From the NCBI GenBank assembly GCA_900109485.1, contig FOAY01000002.1:144392-208391 (forward strand): a stretch of DNA of 64,000 bases. Direction: 5' to 3'. Shown piece by piece: positions 27,485 to 38,783 of the stretch. The position numbers and the translations under genes were made by a program. How positions within the stretch are numbered: position 1 is the stretch's first letter; every line of letters starts with the position of its first letter. This DNA comes from Kosakonia sacchari. Its GTDB lineage: Bacteria > Pseudomonadota > Gammaproteobacteria > Enterobacterales > Enterobacteriaceae. Below the pieces are notes generated by a model. It was not told where the DNA came from. It saw only the letters and a list, made by a program, of their open reading frames with translations, and made no database searches.

Positions 27485-29398
27485 ATGTATAGCAAATTAT
27501 CAGTCCTTTTTAAGGAATTGATGGATGAAGAATATCATACCGCTCGCGAACTCGCTGCAAGGCTTAATGTCAGTGAAAAGACGGTTCGTGTCCGCTTGAA
27601 AGAACTGAATGATATTGTAATATCACATGGTGCCATAATTGCTTCGAAATCGAATATGGGGTACAGATTAACGGTTGACGATTATGATTGCTTTAACCAG
27701 TTTGCTCTTTCGGGTAATAAAGGAAATAAGGTTTCCCGGCCAACGACATCGAATGAACGAATTACTTTTATTCTCGCTTTTTTATTAAATCGACACGGTT
27801 ATATCAAACTGGATGATTTATGCGAGCAGTGTTATGTTTCCCGCAATACGATGACTGCAGACCTAAAAAAAGTAGAGTATATACTGCACATACACAATCT
27901 GGTTTTAGAAAGACGGCCTAATTATGGCGTTATTATCGATGGCAGCGAATTCAATAAGAGGGTATGCATAGCAAATAATCTCATCAAGCGTAACGATTTT
28001 ATGAATGCTGATGGAAAAAAAGAAGAAAAGCTAAAGGCGATTGGCAATATCGTTTTATCCGTTTTGCATAAAAATGAATATCGCATATCAGAAGTTTCAC
28101 TGGAAAATCTTATTTCCCATATTTTCATCGCATCATATCGATCTAAACACGAACAATCCGTAGATATTGACGGTAACAGGATCGCGCAATTGGTGAAACC
28201 GGATGTCCTGGAGGCAACTAAAGAGATTGCGCTGCGTACCCAGGAAGAACTCCAGACCCTCATGCCAGAAAGCGAACAGTTCTATATAGCACTGCATATG
28301 GGGGCTAAATTATCGTCTGGCTCTTATAATCATCCCGGTGTAAATATTGTTATTTCCCGAAAAATTGATGAACTGACCTGGCGGATGCTGGAGATTGTGC
28401 ATAAAAGCTTTAACATCGATTTTATGGATAATCTGGAATTGCGTATGTCATTAAATCAGCATATGGTGCCGCTGGATATACGAATGCAATACGGTATTCC
28501 ACTCAGTAATCCATTACTGCATGAAATAAAGAAAGAATACGCTTTTGCCTATACAATGGCAGCAACGGCATGCATTGCTCTGTCAGAGCATTATGTTACC
28601 AATATTCCGGAAGATGAAATTGCTTATTTCGCGATCCTCTTTGAGCTTGCGCTGGAAAAAAAAGATAAGAAAATTGATAAAAAGAATATCATCGTTGTGT
28701 GTGTGTCAGGTAAAGGTACCACACAACTTTTTATGTACAAATATAAACAAGCATTTGGTAAGTACATTGAAAATATTTATGAGTGCACGGCCTGGGAACT
28801 GGATTCCTTTGATTTTGCTGGGCATAATATTGAGTATATATTTACAACCATCCCGATCAATATTGACGTGCCGGTTCCGGTGTTTGAAGTGAATTTATTC
28901 CTGGAAAATAAAGACATTATCACCTGCAGTGAAATCTTTGAAGCCAGCAGTAACGCTTTTTTGCATAGATACTATCTACCAGAGTTATTTCTCACAGATA
29001 TTGTGGCAGAGAATAAAGAGGAAGCGCTCAGCTTACTCTGCCGGCATACGGAAAAATACTTTCCGTTGCCTGACGGTTTTTTAGATGCGGTAATGAAAAG
29101 GGAAGTACTGGGGCAAACGGATTTTGGGAACCTGATCGCTATTCCTCATCCATTTCAGGTCATGACCAAAGAGAGTTTTGTCACGGTAGGCATACTACAG
29201 CAGCCTATTTGGTGGGGGCATAATGAGGTACAGGTTATTTTTCTCATTTCTATTTCTTCTGAAGAAGATACGGAGATCGGGCGCTTTTACCAACTGACGA
29301 CGAAATTGCTATTTGATGGTGAGGCCTTACAGCAACTGCTTAAGGATCAACGATTTGAAGTGCTGATGACGTTACTGAAAGGGGGCGTCATCTCGTGA
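27485..29398 (+). CDS. PRD-containing PTS regulator (LicR/MtlR type)
   Basis: This protein of about 637 residues has an N-terminal HTH (YHTARELAARLNVSEKTVRVRL), a second Mga/HTH-like segment and two PRD domains with conserved histidines (SEHYVT, and the IALHMG region). An EIIB-like domain follows (VVCVSGKGTTQL). The C-terminal EIIA (fructose/mannitol) domain carries IPHPFQ. Such proteins activate sugar PTS operons and are switched by PTS phosphorylation. I chose ATG 27485 because AAGGGG lies five bases upstream; an in-frame ATG at 27434 has a weaker site. It precedes the Lac/Cel PTS genes on the same strand and is probably their activator. Confidence 0.88.
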   Translation: MYSKLSVLFKELMDEEYHTARELAARLNVSEKTVRVRLKELNDIVISHGAIIASKSNMGYRLTVDDYDCFNQFALSGNKGNKVSRPTTSNERITFILAFLLNRHGYIKLDDLCEQCYVSRNTMTADLKKVEYILHIHNLVLERRPNYGVIIDGSEFNKRVCIANNLIKRNDFMNADGKKEEKLKAIGNIVLSVLHKNEYRISEVSLENLISHIFIASYRSKHEQSVDIDGNRIAQLVKPDVLEATKEIALRTQEELQTLMPESEQFYIALHMGAKLSSGSYNHPGVNIVISRKIDELTWRMLEIVHKSFNIDFMDNLELRMSLNQHMVPLDIRMQYGIPLSNPLLHEIKKEYAFAYTMAATACIALSEHYVTNIPEDEIAYFAILFELALEKKDKKIDKKNIIVVCVSGKGTTQLFMYKYKQAFGKYIENIYECTAWELDSFDFAGHNIEYIFTTIPINIDVPVPVFEVNLFLENKDIITCSEIFEASSNAFLHRYYLPELFLTDIVAENKEEALSLLCRHTEKYFPLPDGFLDAVMKREVLGQTDFGNLIAIPHPFQVMTKESFVTVGILQQPIWWGHNEVQVIFLISISSEEDTEIGRFYQLTTKLLFDGEALQQLLKDQRFEVLMTLLKGGVIS

Positions 29399-29503
29399 GA
29401 TATGGCAATTTTTACCAGATTAAAGATGGTAATTTTCCCGCTGGAGAACTGGAACACTGATGGTTAGTATCATCTGAAATAATCATAGTGAGGAGTGGTA
29501 CAA

Positions 29504-29827
29504 GTGACGGAAATTAGCCTGGAAGATATTATCACCGAGTTGGTGGTGAATGGCGGGAGCGCAAAAAGTAAAGCAATGCAGGCAATGAAAGCCGCCAGAA
29601 TGGGTGATTTCGCAACAGCAGAGGTGCGGATCTCGGAAGCAAATGCCGCTTTGCAGAAGGCACATTACTTCCAGACGGAATTGATTCAGGCTGAAGCGCG
29701 AGGAGAAAAAAAAGCCACAGTCTCACTTATTATGGTTCATGGGCAGGATCATCTGATGAATGCCATGACCACCAGAGATATTGCCCTGGAAATGATTGAA
29801 ATGTACAAACTTATTAAAAGCAAATAA
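29504..29827 (+). CDS. PTS lactose/cellobiose-family EIIA
   Basis: This 107-residue all-helical EIIA of the Lac/Cel family (ChbA type) has the phosphorylated histidine in MVHGQDHLMNA (about residue 79) and a metal-binding Asp after it. It receives phosphate from HPr and passes it to the EIIB encoded next. The real start is GTG 29504, eight bases after AGGAG (29491-29495). It is the first structural gene of the PTS. Confidence 0.92.
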   Translation: MTEISLEDIITELVVNGGSAKSKAMQAMKAARMGDFATAEVRISEANAALQKAHYFQTELIQAEARGEKKATVSLIMVHGQDHLMNAMTTRDIALEMIEMYKLIKSK

Positions 29828-29842
29828 CAATAAGGAATGCAT

Positions 29843-30148
29843 ATGATCCATATCACTCTTGTTTGTGCTGCCGGTATGTCTACCTCTATGTTGATGGCGA
29901 AAATGCAGCAAAGTGCTAAAAGCAAAGGTATCGATGTCACTGTTATCGCAATGCCTGAAGAAAAATTCAAAACGTATAAAGGGCAAACAGAGGTTTTATT
30001 GCTAGGTCCGCAAATTTCGTATCTTGAGGATGACCTGAAGGAAAAATATGAGCCTCGTGGAATAAAAGTTGCTGTCATCGACATGGTTGATTACGGCATG
30101 ATGAACGGCGAAAAAGTGCTGGTTGATGCACTGGCCTTATTGAGCTAA
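29843..30148 (+). CDS. PTS lactose/cellobiose-family EIIB
   Basis: This 101-residue EIIB has its phospho-cysteine in the P-loop VCAAGMSTSML near the N-terminus. The phosphate is transferred from EIIA and then to the sugar bound by EIIC. ATG 29843 has AAGGA six bases upstream; an ATG two codons earlier overlaps that site. It lies 15 bp after the EIIA gene. Confidence 0.93.
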   Translation: MIHITLVCAAGMSTSMLMAKMQQSAKSKGIDVTVIAMPEEKFKTYKGQTEVLLLGPQISYLEDDLKEKYEPRGIKVAVIDMVDYGMMNGEKVLVDALALLS

Positions 30149-30205
30149 AAATTCATAAGATAAGCGTTGACTTGTATAGCCAATACACATTGGCAGGGGA
30201 TCCCT

Positions 30206-31483
30206 ATGTCCAAATTTGACAGAAAAACGATAGCCAATAAAATTCATCCTGTAGTCAATAAAATTCAGACCAGCAAACTGGTGAATGGAATTACAGGTGG
30301 AATGATGGGTGCTATGCCTATTACTATCTTAGGAGCATTTGCGGCATTATTTCTGAACCTACCGATTCCAGCATATAAAGAATTTATCGCCAGTGCAGGT
30401 ATTGCTGCAGCGTTAAAAGTCATTATCATGTTTACCACTAATTTTTTGGCCGTTATATTCGGTGTCGCTATTGCCGGTAACTACGCAAAACAACATGATG
30501 AAGATGGCCTGTTCTGTGGGTTATTGGCATTGCTCAATTTCTTTATTGTTACGCCAGTGACATTTTCGGGCAACGGCGCTCCGATCATTCCCATGCAGTG
30601 GCTAGGCGGTACGGGTATTTTCACTGCAATTATTGTCAGTTTACTGTCTACATGGGTTTATATTTTTTTTAAACGGCAGGGCTTCACGATAAAAATGCCA
30701 GCAAGTGTGCCGCCTGTTGTTTCCAGTAGCTTCAGTAGTCTTATCCCTGGATTCGTCTCTATTCTGCTGTTTTCTGCTATCTCTGTGCTTTTTGCGGCTA
30801 CTCCGTTTAAAAGTATGCATCAATTTATCTATGCCTTTTTGCAATTACCTCTGCAGGGCGTAGGGGGCAACATTGCTTCCATCATAATACTTTGGACATT
30901 AGCTCAATTACTGTGGTTTATGGGCATTCATGGCACGATGGTGATTTACTCGGTCGTATTGCCGATTTTTACCGCAATGGATGCAGTGCAACTTGCGGCC
31001 TATTCTGCCGGTGAGTCGCTGCCCAATATCACCGGGCGCTCATTTGTCAGCACTTATACAATGTCTGCCAGCGCGATAGGTCTTACCTTACTGATGCTGT
31101 TTTTTGCAAAAAGCCAACAATATAAGACACTGGGGAAACTGACCACCATACCGGCGCTGTTTGGTATTAGTGAACCATTAGTTTTCGGTACGCCAATGGT
31201 TTTTAATTTCCGCTTTGCCATCCCTTTTATCTTTATGAATGCGATTAGCCTGAGCATCGCTTACCTCGCAACTTACATAGGACTTGTTCCCAGAGTTGCT
31301 GGGATTACACCGATAACCGGAATGCCGATTATTCTAAGCGGTATTATGGAGGGGAGTTGGAAAATCGCTGTGTTGCAGGTTTTCCTTGTGGGAATACAAC
31401 TCATCGTCTGGTATCCCTTCTTTAAAAAGGCAGATAAAGAATCCTATGCGCTAGAAATGAACGGTGCGGGGAATAATAAGTAA
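30206..31483 (+). CDS. PTS lactose/cellobiose-family EIIC
   Basis: This 425-residue membrane transporter (ChbC/CelB type) has about ten hydrophobic segments. It contains a GITGGMMGAMPITILGAF opening helix and the sugar-site motif ISEPLVFGTP. It imports and phosphorylates a beta-linked oligosaccharide or glycoside. ATG 30206 follows AGGGGAT. No phospho-beta-glycosidase of family GH1 or GH4 is encoded nearby; the only hydrolase in the cluster is the glucuronidase at 32959. Confidence 0.93.
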   Translation: MSKFDRKTIANKIHPVVNKIQTSKLVNGITGGMMGAMPITILGAFAALFLNLPIPAYKEFIASAGIAAALKVIIMFTTNFLAVIFGVAIAGNYAKQHDEDGLFCGLLALLNFFIVTPVTFSGNGAPIIPMQWLGGTGIFTAIIVSLLSTWVYIFFKRQGFTIKMPASVPPVVSSSFSSLIPGFVSILLFSAISVLFAATPFKSMHQFIYAFLQLPLQGVGGNIASIIILWTLAQLLWFMGIHGTMVIYSVVLPIFTAMDAVQLAAYSAGESLPNITGRSFVSTYTMSASAIGLTLLMLFFAKSQQYKTLGKLTTIPALFGISEPLVFGTPMVFNFRFAIPFIFMNAISLSIAYLATYIGLVPRVAGITPITGMPIILSGIMEGSWKIAVLQVFLVGIQLIVWYPFFKKADKESYALEMNGAGNNK

Positions 31484-31489
31484 ATATAA

Positions 31490-31544
31490 GGCGGCTTTCG
31501 ATAATAAAAGGTTACTATCTGAATCAGATATCGCTAAAGCCGCC
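31490..31544 (+). promoter_or_regulatory. Long hairpin between EIIC and porin genes
   Basis: GGCGGCTTTCGAT and ATCGCTAAAGCCGCC pair with a two-base bulge. They enclose a second palindrome, TATCTGA-A-TCAGATA. There is no T run after the stem. It probably stabilises the PTS part of the transcript or lowers expression of the genes beyond. Confidence 0.5.
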
Positions 31545-31635
31545 GCGCACTGAATTTTATCTATAAAAATTATAGCATCTATATATTTCTTCTTTTAAAG
31601 AACAATCTTCCCACGTACTATTATAGAGAATAACT

Positions 31636-32910
31636 ATGATGGAAAATAAAAAAACAGCAGTTGCGCTTTTACTTCTGGCGTTTAGCGCATTAACAGCACA
31701 GGCCGCAGAAATTAATGATAATGAGGACGTATTAAGAGTCCGCCTTAAAAATGATTTTCGCCGTGCAGACAGACCCAGCGCGGGTGCAACGGCAAGAGAT
31801 ATTTATGGCTGGGTTCAGGGGGCCATGCTTGACGTAAATACACATTATTATTCCGATTTTATTGGCGCAGAAGCCGGGGCTTATTATGTTTATAAGCTAG
31901 GCGCAAAAGACCGCTGGAGTACGCGCGGTTATCTTGCCGACCACGATAGTTTTGGACTTGTTTCCGGCGCGGTTAAACTCAAACCCACTGATAACCTCCA
32001 TTTCAAAATTGGGCGATTTGGGACAGATAATGGTTACGGTAGTTTGCCGTACCGGATCCCGCTTATTGCATCCGGCTCAACGCGAACGATGCCAACCCTT
32101 TCTGAGGGGGTGCTCAGCCGTTACGAACCCAGCAATAACATCGATTTATGGGCGATGTACCGTACCCGCGTATTTCTTTGGCCGGATGCCGCCGTAGGCG
32201 TGCGTAATGAAGGGATCTATAACCCGACAACGGGTCATTACGATACGAAACGCGCGCGTTCTTTTCTGGCTGGTAGCTGGCATGACAATAGCAGTCGCTA
32301 TTCTCTGGGGGGCTCCTGGCAGGATGATGTCTCATCTCAATATGAAGCTATTGTTGAGAAAAAAATCTTACTTGAGAATAAAGACACGATCAAAGTTGAG
32401 CTTCTGGCGTTTCACGCCATGCTGGACGGCATTTCACGCTCCCGTAGTTTTCATAATAATACTCAGGTCTATTCAGGGCAGGTAACTTACAGTATGCCGA
32501 AAATAAGTTTTTTTGGCGCAGCCGGCATGGTAACGCATGCGATGAATAACATTGGATCGAACGTGGATACGGATATTGGTTACCCCAACTCTCTGAGTAT
32601 TGATCGAAATAAAGAGGATATGTTTTCTTTGCAGGCGGGAGCGCAATATTTCTTCCAGCCAAATCTCAGTGTCATGGTCGCGCCACTCATTACCCGCGGA
32701 TATGAAGATCCCCAGAGAACGATTGAAATTAATGGTCGAGGTATCCTCACCGGTATTTTCTACAACGTAACTGACGGGGCGCTTGCAGGAATGAAAATGT
32801 ATGTAGCATCGGATATTGCAAAAGAAAAAAGAAATGGCAGCACGCTTGGTAACGAGTTGCACTACTGGGATGTTAAAGCGGGAATACAATATGACTTCAT
32901 GTTGAAATAA
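31636..32910 (+). CDS. OprD-family outer-membrane porin
   Basis: This protein of about 424 residues has a cleavable signal peptide (KKTAVALLLLAFSALTAQA, cut after AQA). An OprD-type 18-strand barrel follows: DIYGWVQGAMLDVNTHYYSD, NLHFKIGRFG and the TMPTLSEGVLSRYE loop, ending YDFMLK. OprD-family proteins let small anionic or sugar substrates across the outer membrane; the chitoporin ChiP is an enteric member. Its position between the PTS and a glucuronidase suggests it admits the same acidic saccharide. Confidence 0.85.
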   Translation: MMENKKTAVALLLLAFSALTAQAAEINDNEDVLRVRLKNDFRRADRPSAGATARDIYGWVQGAMLDVNTHYYSDFIGAEAGAYYVYKLGAKDRWSTRGYLADHDSFGLVSGAVKLKPTDNLHFKIGRFGTDNGYGSLPYRIPLIASGSTRTMPTLSEGVLSRYEPSNNIDLWAMYRTRVFLWPDAAVGVRNEGIYNPTTGHYDTKRARSFLAGSWHDNSSRYSLGGSWQDDVSSQYEAIVEKKILLENKDTIKVELLAFHAMLDGISRSRSFHNNTQVYSGQVTYSMPKISFFGAAGMVTHAMNNIGSNVDTDIGYPNSLSIDRNKEDMFSLQAGAQYFFQPNLSVMVAPLITRGYEDPQRTIEINGRGILTGIFYNVTDGALAGMKMYVASDIAKEKRNGSTLGNELHYWDVKAGIQYDFMLK

Positions 32911-32946
32911 ATGCTGTGTTTTCCCTCCATATATAGATGCAGATAG

Positions 32947-34728
<1,782 letters not shown>

Positions 34729-34777
34729 AATCCTTTAATTGTTTATCGGGCAAGAAATTATTCGTGCTAAGCAGACG

Positions 34778-34813
34778 AGCTGAGTTATGTATTAAACTGG
34801 ACTCAGCTTTTTT
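34778..34813 (+). terminator. Intrinsic terminator after glucuronidase
   Basis: AGCTGAGT (34778-34785) and ACTCAGCT (34801-34808) form an 8-bp stem with a 15-base loop, followed by six T. It closes the PTS-porin-glucuronidase operon. Confidence 0.75.
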
Positions 34814-35073
34814 ATCGCCGCATGAAATGTTTGATAAGTAATTATTCGTAACCTGTAAGCGCATACCCTGAATCACTTCAAAGTGTCATTCTCATGGTAC
34901 GAATGACGCTATTTCGCTCAAAGCAAACAAAGATTACAGCCGCTGTAACTGACCTATAGCCACAGATATTGCCTGCTCTTTGCATATTTCTTGCTCATTC
35001 ACTTCTCAGACCGTGCAGACGCCCGCCTAATGCTGGCCTTTTGTTAACAATAAAGATATAAATAACCCGACAT

Positions 35074-35097
35074 GGACATTTAGACATCTATACGTTT
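35074..35097 (+). promoter_or_regulatory. Tandem MetJ (met box) operator
   Basis: Three contiguous 8-mers compare with the met box AGACGTCT as follows: GGACATTT 5/8, AGACATCT 7/8 and ATACGTTT 6/8. They end 10 bp before the mmuP start. Two or more adjacent boxes are the normal MetJ operator, and mmuPM is a methionine-supply operon, so repression by MetJ with S-adenosylmethionine is likely. Confidence 0.65.
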
Positions 35098-35107
35098 AGA
35101 AGGTGAT

Positions 35108-36508
35108 ATGCACGAGCAACAAGAGAATAGAGAGCTTAAGCGCACCATGAAAACCCGCCATTTGATCATGCTTTCATTAGGCGGCGTCATTGGCACAGGG
35201 TTATTTTTTAATACCGGATACATCATCTCTACCACCGGCGCGGCGGGCACACTGCTGGCATATTTGATTGGGGCGCTGGTCGTCTGGCTGGTGATGCAGT
35301 GCCTTGGTGAGCTTTCCGTGGCGATGCCCGTCACTGGCGCTTTTCATGTCTACGCGGCGCGCTATATTGGCCCGGCGACAGGGTATACCGTGGCATGGCT
35401 GTACTGGCTTACCTGGACAGTTGCTCTGGGGTCAAGCTTTACCGCCGCCGGGTTCTGTATGCAGTACTGGTTCCCGCACGTTCCGGTCTGGATATGGAGC
35501 GCCCTGTTTTGTGTGGTGATTTTTTGTCTTAATGCGATTTCAACGCGCTTTTTTGCCGAAGGGGAGTTCTGGTTCTCGCTCATTAAAGTCGCGACTATCC
35601 TCGTCTTTATCATCCTCGGTTGCGGGGTGATTTTCGGGTTTATCCCGATGAAAGATGGTTCACCTTCGCCGGGGCTTTCTAACCTCACCAGCGAAGGCTG
35701 GTTCCCGCACGGCGGTTTGCCGATTCTGATGACCATGGTGGCGGTCAATTTTGCTTTTTCCGGTACGGAGCTTATCGGTATCGCGGCAGGTGAAACGGAA
35801 AACCCGCACCACGCTATCCCGGTCGCGATCCGCGCCACTATTGCCCGCTTAATCCTGTTTTTTATCGGCACCGTTTTTGTCCTGGCCGCGCTGATTCCGG
35901 CGAATGTGGCGGGGGTAGAGAAGAGCCCGTTTGTGCTGGTCTTTGAAAAAATAGGCATTCCGTATGCGGCGGATATTTTTAACTTCGTCATCCTGACCGC
36001 TATTCTTTCAGCGGCGAATTCCGGGCTTTATGCTTCGGGCCGTATGCTCTGGTCGCTGGCAAACGAAAAAACGTTGCCGGGCTGTTTTGCCCGCGTCAAT
36101 AAGCGTGGCGTGCCGTTGATCGCCCTTTCTGTCTCGATGCTCGGCGGTCTGCTGGCGCTGTTATCCAGCGTGATTGCCCCTGATACGGTGTTCGTTGCGC
36201 TTAGCGCCATTTCTGGCTTTGCCGTCGTGGCGGTATGGCTCAGCATCTGCGCGGCCCACTTTGTCTTTCGTCGCCGCCACTTACAGTCGGGCAAGCCGTC
36301 TGCGGCGTTGCAATACCGCGCACCCTGGTATCCGCTGGTTCCCGTACTTGGATTCGTGCTGTGCCTGATGGCCTGCATCGGGCTGGCGTTCGATCCGGAC
36401 CAGCGCATTGCGCTCTATTGCGGTCTGCCGTTTGTCGCCCTTTGCTATGGCGCTTATTTTCTTACCCACAAAACAAAATTGAAGGAGGCGGACTATGCCG
36501 CAGATTAA
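35108..36508 (+). CDS. mmuP: S-methylmethionine permease
   Basis: This 466-residue amino-acid/polyamine (APC) permease has about 12 membrane segments. It has the family opening [14 protein letters not shown] and a match along its length to enteric MmuP (recalled). It imports S-methylmethionine. It overlaps mmuM by 14 bp and lies behind a MetJ-type operator. The start ATG 35108 has AAGG upstream. Confidence 0.92.
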   Translation: MHEQQENRELKRTMKTRHLIMLSLGGVIGTGLFFNTGYIISTTGAAGTLLAYLIGALVVWLVMQCLGELSVAMPVTGAFHVYAARYIGPATGYTVAWLYWLTWTVALGSSFTAAGFCMQYWFPHVPVWIWSALFCVVIFCLNAISTRFFAEGEFWFSLIKVATILVFIILGCGVIFGFIPMKDGSPSPGLSNLTSEGWFPHGGLPILMTMVAVNFAFSGTELIGIAAGETENPHHAIPVAIRATIARLILFFIGTVFVLAALIPANVAGVEKSPFVLVFEKIGIPYAADIFNFVILTAILSAANSGLYASGRMLWSLANEKTLPGCFARVNKRGVPLIALSVSMLGGLLALLSSVIAPDTVFVALSAISGFAVVAVWLSICAAHFVFRRRHLQSGKPSAALQYRAPWYPLVPVLGFVLCLMACIGLAFDPDQRIALYCGLPFVALCYGAYFLTHKTKLKEADYAAD

Positions 36509-37427
36509 CTCCCTTGCCGCGCTGCTTGAACGTCATCCCTTTGTCGTGCTTGATGGCGCACTGGCCACCGAGCTTGAAGCGCGCGGGTGCAACCTTGCCG
36601 ATAATCTCTGGTCCGCCAAAGTATTAATGGAAAATCCACAACGCATTCGGGACGTGCATCTGGATTACTTCCGCGCGGGCGCGCAGATAGCCATTACCGC
36701 CAGTTACCAGGCCACGCCCGCAGGCTTTGCGGCACGCGGGCTGACGGAGGCGCAGTCAAAAGCGCTGATTGAACAGAGTGTGAAGCTGGCAAAAGAGGCG
36801 AGTGAAATTTATCGCGCAGAAAACCCTGATGCCGGTCCGCTGCTGGTGGCTGGCTCGGTTGGGCCATACGGCGCTTATCTGGCCGATGGCTCTGAGTATC
36901 GCGGCGACTACGCGCGCAGCCACGAAGCGTTTCAGGCATTCCATCGCCCGCGAATTGACGCGTTGCTCAATGCCGGCGCCGATCTGCTGGCCTGTGAAAC
37001 GTTACCTTCCTTCGCTGAAATAAAAGCACTGGCTGATCTGTTGGCCGAATATCCGCATGCGCAGGCGTGGTTCTCATTTACCTTACGTGACGGCAAGCAC
37101 TTGAGCGATGGCACGCCGCTGGTTGAGGTGGTGAACGTGCTGTCTGCTTGTCCCCAAATCGTCGCGCTGGGAATTAACTGTATTGCGCTGAGCAAAACAA
37201 CCGCCGCGCTCAAACATCTGCAAAGCCTCAGTGCGCTGCCGCTGGTGGTCTATCCTAACTCCGGGGAAACTTACGACGCCGTCACCAAGGCGTGGCATGC
37301 GCACGGCGATAGCTGCGGCTCCTTAGCGGCACATTTGCCCCAGTGGTTAGAGGCTGGCGCGAGACTGATTGGCGGATGCTGCCGGACGACGCCACAGGAT
37401 ATTGCCGCATTGAGTGAACGCCGCTGA
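36495..37427 (+). CDS. mmuM: Homocysteine S-methyltransferase
   Basis: This 310-residue zinc-dependent enzyme transfers a methyl group from S-methylmethionine to homocysteine, giving two methionines. Zinc ligands are visible: Cys in ALGINC and the pair in IGGCCRT. The substrate barrel begins [15 protein letters not shown]. It forms an operon with mmuP and allows methionine synthesis without methyl-folate. Confidence 0.94.
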   Translation: MPQINSLAALLERHPFVVLDGALATELEARGCNLADNLWSAKVLMENPQRIRDVHLDYFRAGAQIAITASYQATPAGFAARGLTEAQSKALIEQSVKLAKEASEIYRAENPDAGPLLVAGSVGPYGAYLADGSEYRGDYARSHEAFQAFHRPRIDALLNAGADLLACETLPSFAEIKALADLLAEYPHAQAWFSFTLRDGKHLSDGTPLVEVVNVLSACPQIVALGINCIALSKTTAALKHLQSLSALPLVVYPNSGETYDAVTKAWHAHGDSCGSLAAHLPQWLEAGARLIGGCCRTTPQDIAALSERR

Positions 37428-37482
37428 CGGCAGTTTCATCGCAACGTTCCCCTTCGTTCCCGTTCTCTCGTTCCATTTATAA

Positions 37483-37517
37483 AAGGCAGTCCGTTATACA
37501 GACGGGCTGCCTTTTTC
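37483..37517 (+). terminator. Intrinsic terminator after mmuM
   Basis: AAGGCAGTCCGT (37483-37494) pairs with ACGGGCTGCCTT (37502-37513) with one G-U pair and a seven-base loop, followed by a T run. Confidence 0.85.
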
Positions 37518-37556
37518 ATTTTTGACAATTCTTTTTGAGATAATAGTTGACCAGGG

Positions 37557-37570
37557 AGAACGATCGTTCT
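37557..37570. promoter_or_regulatory. Perfect palindrome, probable TetR operator
   Basis: AGAACGATCGTTCT is a perfect 14-bp palindrome located 12 bp upstream of the TetR-type start codon. TetR proteins bind such sites and repress their own transcription, so autoregulation is likely. Confidence 0.65.
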
Positions 37571-37581
37571 ACCTTTATCAC

Positions 37582-38151
37582 ATGAACAAGAAAACGACCG
37601 ATACCCGAGAAAAAATCCTGACTACTGCCGAGCAATTGATCTATCGGAATGGAATTCATGCCACAGGCATGGACCTTCTGGTCAAGACCTCAGGCGTAGC
37701 AAGGAAAAGTATTTATCGCTATTTCGCGACCAAAGATGACGTGGCCGCCGCCGCGTTGAATGAGCGTGATGAACGCTGGATGCAGTGGTTCAGAACGGAA
37801 TCTGATAAAGGCGAAACTCCCCAGGATCGCATTCTGAATATGTTCACGGTGCTCAGGGGCTGGTTTGAGTCAGAAGGCTTTCGGGGTTGTGCATTTATCA
37901 ACACCGCCGGAGAAGTGGGAGACCCGACAGACCCCGTTCGCCAGATAGCAAAACTGCATAAACAAAAATTGCTCGATTACACGCTGGAACTCACTGAGCA
38001 ATTAAACATTGAGCAACCGGCAGCGCTGGCCAGACAACTGCTGATTCTGATCGAGGGCGCTATCACCATGTCCTATGTGATGGGCGATTGCAGCGCCGCC
38101 GACAGTGCCAGGGACGTTGCGAAACTCTTGCTGGAACAGGCCTCTTCTTAA
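37582..38151 (+). CDS. TetR-family transcriptional regulator
   Basis: This 189-residue protein has an N-terminal helix-turn-helix (KILTTAEQLIYRNGIHATGMDLLVKTSGVARKSIYRYFATKD, about 10-52) and a helical effector domain. I chose ATG 37582 (MNKKTTDTRE); a TTG frame extension reaches 37522 but would run over the palindromic operator. The gene is followed 60 bp later by a SnoaL-like gene on the same strand, likely its target. Confidence 0.88.
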   Translation: MNKKTTDTREKILTTAEQLIYRNGIHATGMDLLVKTSGVARKSIYRYFATKDDVAAAALNERDERWMQWFRTESDKGETPQDRILNMFTVLRGWFESEGFRGCAFINTAGEVGDPTDPVRQIAKLHKQKLLDYTLELTEQLNIEQPAALARQLLILIEGAITMSYVMGDCSAADSARDVAKLLLEQASS

Positions 38152-38211
38152 GGTCTGAGTATCAAAAAAACGGTTTCTACTGATAAATCCATTTTTACAG
38201 GAGGCTTCACC

Positions 38212-38688
38212 ATGCCTGATACACAAGTTCGCCCACCACTTCCCCCTTTCACTCGTGAGTCGGCGATTGAGAAAGTCCGGCTCGCTGAAGATGGCTGGAA
38301 CAGCCGCGATGCCGAAAAAGTCTCGCTGGCGTACTCACTGGATACCAAATGGCGTAACCGCGCCGAGTTCGCCAATAATCGTGAAGAAGCTAAAGCCTTC
38401 CTCGAACGTAAGTGGAAAAAAGAGCTGGAGTACCGTCTTATCAAGGAGTTGTGGGCGTTCGATGGTGACCGCATCGCTGTGCGGTACGCTTATGAGTGGC
38501 GCGATGACTCCGGTAACTGGTTCCGTTCTTACGGCAACGAAAACTGGGAATTTGGTGCCGATGGGCTGATGCATCATCGCTACGCGTGTATCAATGACAT
38601 GCCGATTAAAGAAAGCGAACGCAAGTTCCACTGGCCGCTGGGGCGTCGTCCGGATGATCATCCGGGTCTGTCGGCGCTGGGTCTGTAA
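38212..38688 (+). CDS. SnoaL/NTF2-like DUF1348 protein
   Basis: This 158-residue protein belongs to DUF1348, an NTF2/SnoaL-fold family. It has [27 protein letters not shown], the strand [28 protein letters not shown] and the ending [15 protein letters not shown]. The fold forms a cone-shaped pocket used by isomerases and small hydrolases; the reaction is not known. It has an AGGAGG-type ribosome site before ATG 38212 and shares a unit with the TetR gene. Confidence 0.85.
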   Translation: MPDTQVRPPLPPFTRESAIEKVRLAEDGWNSRDAEKVSLAYSLDTKWRNRAEFANNREEAKAFLERKWKKELEYRLIKELWAFDGDRIAVRYAYEWRDDSGNWFRSYGNENWEFGADGLMHHRYACINDMPIKESERKFHWPLGRRPDDHPGLSALGL

Positions 38689-38710
38689 ATTTGTCCGTTA
38701 TCTCGTGAAA

Positions 38711-38745
38711 AGCCCCCGACTGCTGTCTTAGCCGGGGGCTTTTTC
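38711..38745 (+). terminator. Intrinsic terminator after DUF1348 gene
   Basis: AGCCCCCG (38711-38718) and CGGGGGCT (38733-38740) form a GC-rich stem followed by TTTTT. On the other strand a short A/T run could also serve the convergent amidotransferase gene. Confidence 0.88.
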
Positions 38746-38783
38746 TCAACTCAACTTAATTAAGGCTAATGAAGTAAGAGCTT

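Noticed and set aside
27485..29398. BglG-type antiterminator with RNA target
   Set aside because: The protein begins with a DNA-binding HTH and ends with EIIB/EIIA domains, so it is a LicR/MtlR-type activator; no RAT-terminator pair was seen.
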